Origin: Gonocerus acuteangulatus
Lineage: Eukaryota; Arthropoda; Insecta; Hemiptera; Coreidae
DNA: 64,000 nucleotides
Assembly: GCA_946811695.1 (NCBI GenBank)
Contig: OX328126.1
Coordinates: 85,259,536-85,323,535, forward strand
Direction of reading: 5' to 3'
Position 1 is the first letter of the stretch, and every line of letters begins with the position of its first letter. Below the pieces are notes generated by a model. The model was given only the letters and a program-made list of their open reading frames with translations. It was not told where the DNA came from and did no database searches. The position numbers and the translations under genes are program-made. Of the stretch, positions 62,199 to 64,000 are shown piece by piece.

Positions 62199-62827
62199 AG
62201 TTTCATGGTTAAAAACGATTTCCAGAGAAACTTCTTGTCTTTAATGAAATATTTAAATAAATCACGGCTCATACCAGTATTCCTATATCGTTTATTATAC
62301 TAAAAGATATATTATCTACATATTTTTGATAGATATTAATGAGAAGTTGAAGCGTTGTAAATATATGGTCTTCTGACATTTTTGAAATACAGTGAAAATC
62401 GTTTATAATGGCGAAAATCCACGCCTTAGTTTGGCAGATATAATGTCGGCGGATATAACAGCAGGATCAGTTATAACAGTGAAATTCGGCAGATGTTCGG
62501 GCACAAAGATCCGTTAGAGCAGCGGGATGTTATTCCCACTTCTGAGGTCCAGTCTCCCATACCTCCGACCTAGGTCTCCGCGAAACTTAGCTTAATTCTC
62601 TAATAACATAAATTTATTGTCTCTAATACATAAATTTAATGTTGAAGCGGAGGTCCTTAAGTATTGAAGAAAAAGCGACTATTGTTTGATTATTGTCTTT
62701 CGAAAGAATTCGAGGTTTCTCATCCACAACACTTAGGGCTAACCTGGAGAAAATGAGAAACAGCTTTGAAAATGACTCATTTCCTTGAAAAAGGATTAGA
62801 GGTTCTAAGGATTCTGATTAAGAACCT

Positions 62828-62869
62828 ATTGAGCCTTTACAAGTCACATTTTACTTGTAAAGGCTCAAT
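62828..62869. repeat. 17-bp-stem hairpin
   Basis: attgagcctttacaagt and acttgtaaaggctcaat pair perfectly around cacatttt. Confidence 0.85.
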
Positions 62870-63029
62870 AATTATCAGGCCTATTAAAAAATGATTTGAT
62901 ATCCGACACATCTTGGTTACATAGTGTTTTTGTAAACGCCATGATATTGTTTACAGGAAAATCTATGACGAGACTTCCTATGTTCCTCCAAGAGTGAAGG
63001 ACTTCTTCTCTAAAATCAAGAAGGTTATA

Positions 63030-63944
63030 CAGGGTGTCCCCAAAATAAATGGCATAACTTCGGGAATCGACGCAGGATGAAGAAAGAAAGAAAAAAAGTC
63101 CTTTGGCACTTTCCTTGTTTTTGCTTCATTTCCGAGAAAAACGCAAAAAAAAACTAAAACACAATTGTGAATAGGCATTCTCTCATAACGCCTATATAAG
63201 TATAATTTTAAAAAATAATAATTTATTTTTCTAGTAATTCTTAACAATCAATTTAAAAACTGTCCAAAGGTTTGGCCCCTTGCAAGAATGCAGGCATCAC
63301 ACCCACTTTGACAGACTGGATGGCATTTTGTGCATTGCTCTGCTGTAATCTGTTCCCAGGCCCAGCTTATGCGATGGACGAGGTGCTCCCTGTAGATCAA
63401 ATCTTTAATGTGTTCCCAAGCAATGAAATTCAAGGGCATGAGGTCTAAAGATCGAGTCGGCCAAGATACCGGCCCACCAGGTCCTATCCAATGCCATGGA
63501 TGGTTAGTGTCCAACCAATTTTGGATAGCCCTCCCTTAGTGGGCTAGACTAAGACCCAGCTTCCCAATCTTTGTGCCAAAAGGACTTCCTCCAAGAACAA
63601 CGACACGATTATTGGGGAATGCGTGGAAAGACTCTGCGTTAAGTCGAGCGGTCAAAAAATAATATTTCATACTATTATTTCATTATTCCATACAAAATCA
63701 GAGGCATACTCACTCCTATATATTTGGGGTAGGGGGAGGGTAAGGAAGGTGGTGGGACTATTAATGACTTTTATATAGGCATTATGAAAGAATGCCTATT
63801 CACAATTGTGTTATAGTTTTTTGGGGGGGGGGGGGTTTCTCAGAAACAAAGCAAAAACGAGAAAAATGCCAAAGGACTTTTTTTCTTTCTTTTTCATCCT
63901 GCATCGATTCCCCAAGTTTTGCCGTTTATTTTGGGGATACTTTG
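63030..63944 (-). mobile_element. decayed mariner-superfamily element with long inverted ends
   Basis: TA borders (63028-63029, 63945-63946). Ends cagggtgtccccaaaataaa on the left and an inverted, diverged copy on the right. Similarity runs about 180 bp inward, unusually long for this superfamily. The interior codes for a transposase remnant on the minus strand. Confidence 0.75.
63248..63640 (-). pseudogene. Tc1/mariner-type transposase C-terminal remnant
   Basis: Reads WLDTNHPWHWIGPGGPVSWP, TRSLDLMPLNFIAWEHIKDL and IYREHLVHRISWAWEQITAEQ (63514-63248). This corresponds to the WP-x-S-P-D-L-x-P-x-D region around the third catalytic residue; here the family's final Asp/Asn position is N (MPLNF). 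The region upstream to about 63640 still resembles the protein (FPNNRVVVLG) but has a stop and frame changes. Not functional. Confidence 0.7.
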
Positions 63945-64000
63945 TATAGACGAAGTAATTTTCAATTGCGATCAATAAGGCCTGTTATGACGGTTGGCCC

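Larger units (their letters stand above)
61371..64000 (+). other. FEN1 intron 6 (open at window end)
   Basis: No exon seen. Holds a LINE 3' tail (62036-62100), a 30-bp tandem duplication (about 62142-62198), a short hairpin (62828-62869) and a decayed mariner-type element (63030-63944). Confidence 0.5.

Overview
This is a window of animal nuclear DNA, most likely from an insect. It is AT-rich and split into small exons with GT..AG introns. It is crowded with arthropod-type transposable elements and long (AT)n and (TG)n microsatellites. A hemipteran is my guess, at low confidence; nothing in the window proves the order. Three conserved host genes can be read exon by exon. All other coding potential is transposon remnant or chance ORF.

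Layout. Bases 1-16157 hold no exon I can recognise. They contain LINE fragments (1440-2079, 4074-5647), a 75-bp-armed palindrome (2032-2195), a foldback element (2947-3634), a ~140-bp tandem array (6974-7650), two ~1035-bp elements with TAA target duplications (8054-9086, 12057-13092), a 609-bp hAT-type element with an 8-bp duplication (13506-14114), and copies of a tRNA-derived SINE. From 16158 to 25041 (+) lie the last six coding exons of a Na+/K+-ATPase beta subunit (nervana type). Its introns hold a pogo-like MITE, a foldback MITE and a 5'-truncated LINE with RNase H. Bases 25042-35664 are the convergent intergenic gap, with an hAT-like element, nested SINE/LINE insertions and a MITE. From 51246 down to 35665 (-) is a complete eight-exon STAM gene encoding 428 aa. 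Its introns contain an unusual Penelope-like inverted-repeat element with an LTR-retrotransposon piece inside, an internally deleted Helitron, MITEs and SINEs. FEN1 starts at 51769 (+), 522 bp from the STAM ATG in a head-to-head arrangement. Six exons (295 aa) lie in the window and the gene continues past 64000. Its introns hold several foldback elements, and a decayed mariner-type element lies near the window end.

How the genes relate. The three host genes have unrelated roles: ion-pump subunit, endosomal sorting adaptor and DNA flap nuclease. STAM and FEN1 probably share a bidirectional promoter. The most unusual object is at 35942-38225: two identical 156-bp inverted arms carrying a hammerhead-like core, a 27-bp tail, a 14-bp target duplication, and an internal LTR plus primer-binding site plus coiled-coil gag-like ORF.

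Limits. All calls come from reading the sequence. Transposon class names rest on termini, duplications and short protein motifs, not on database searches.
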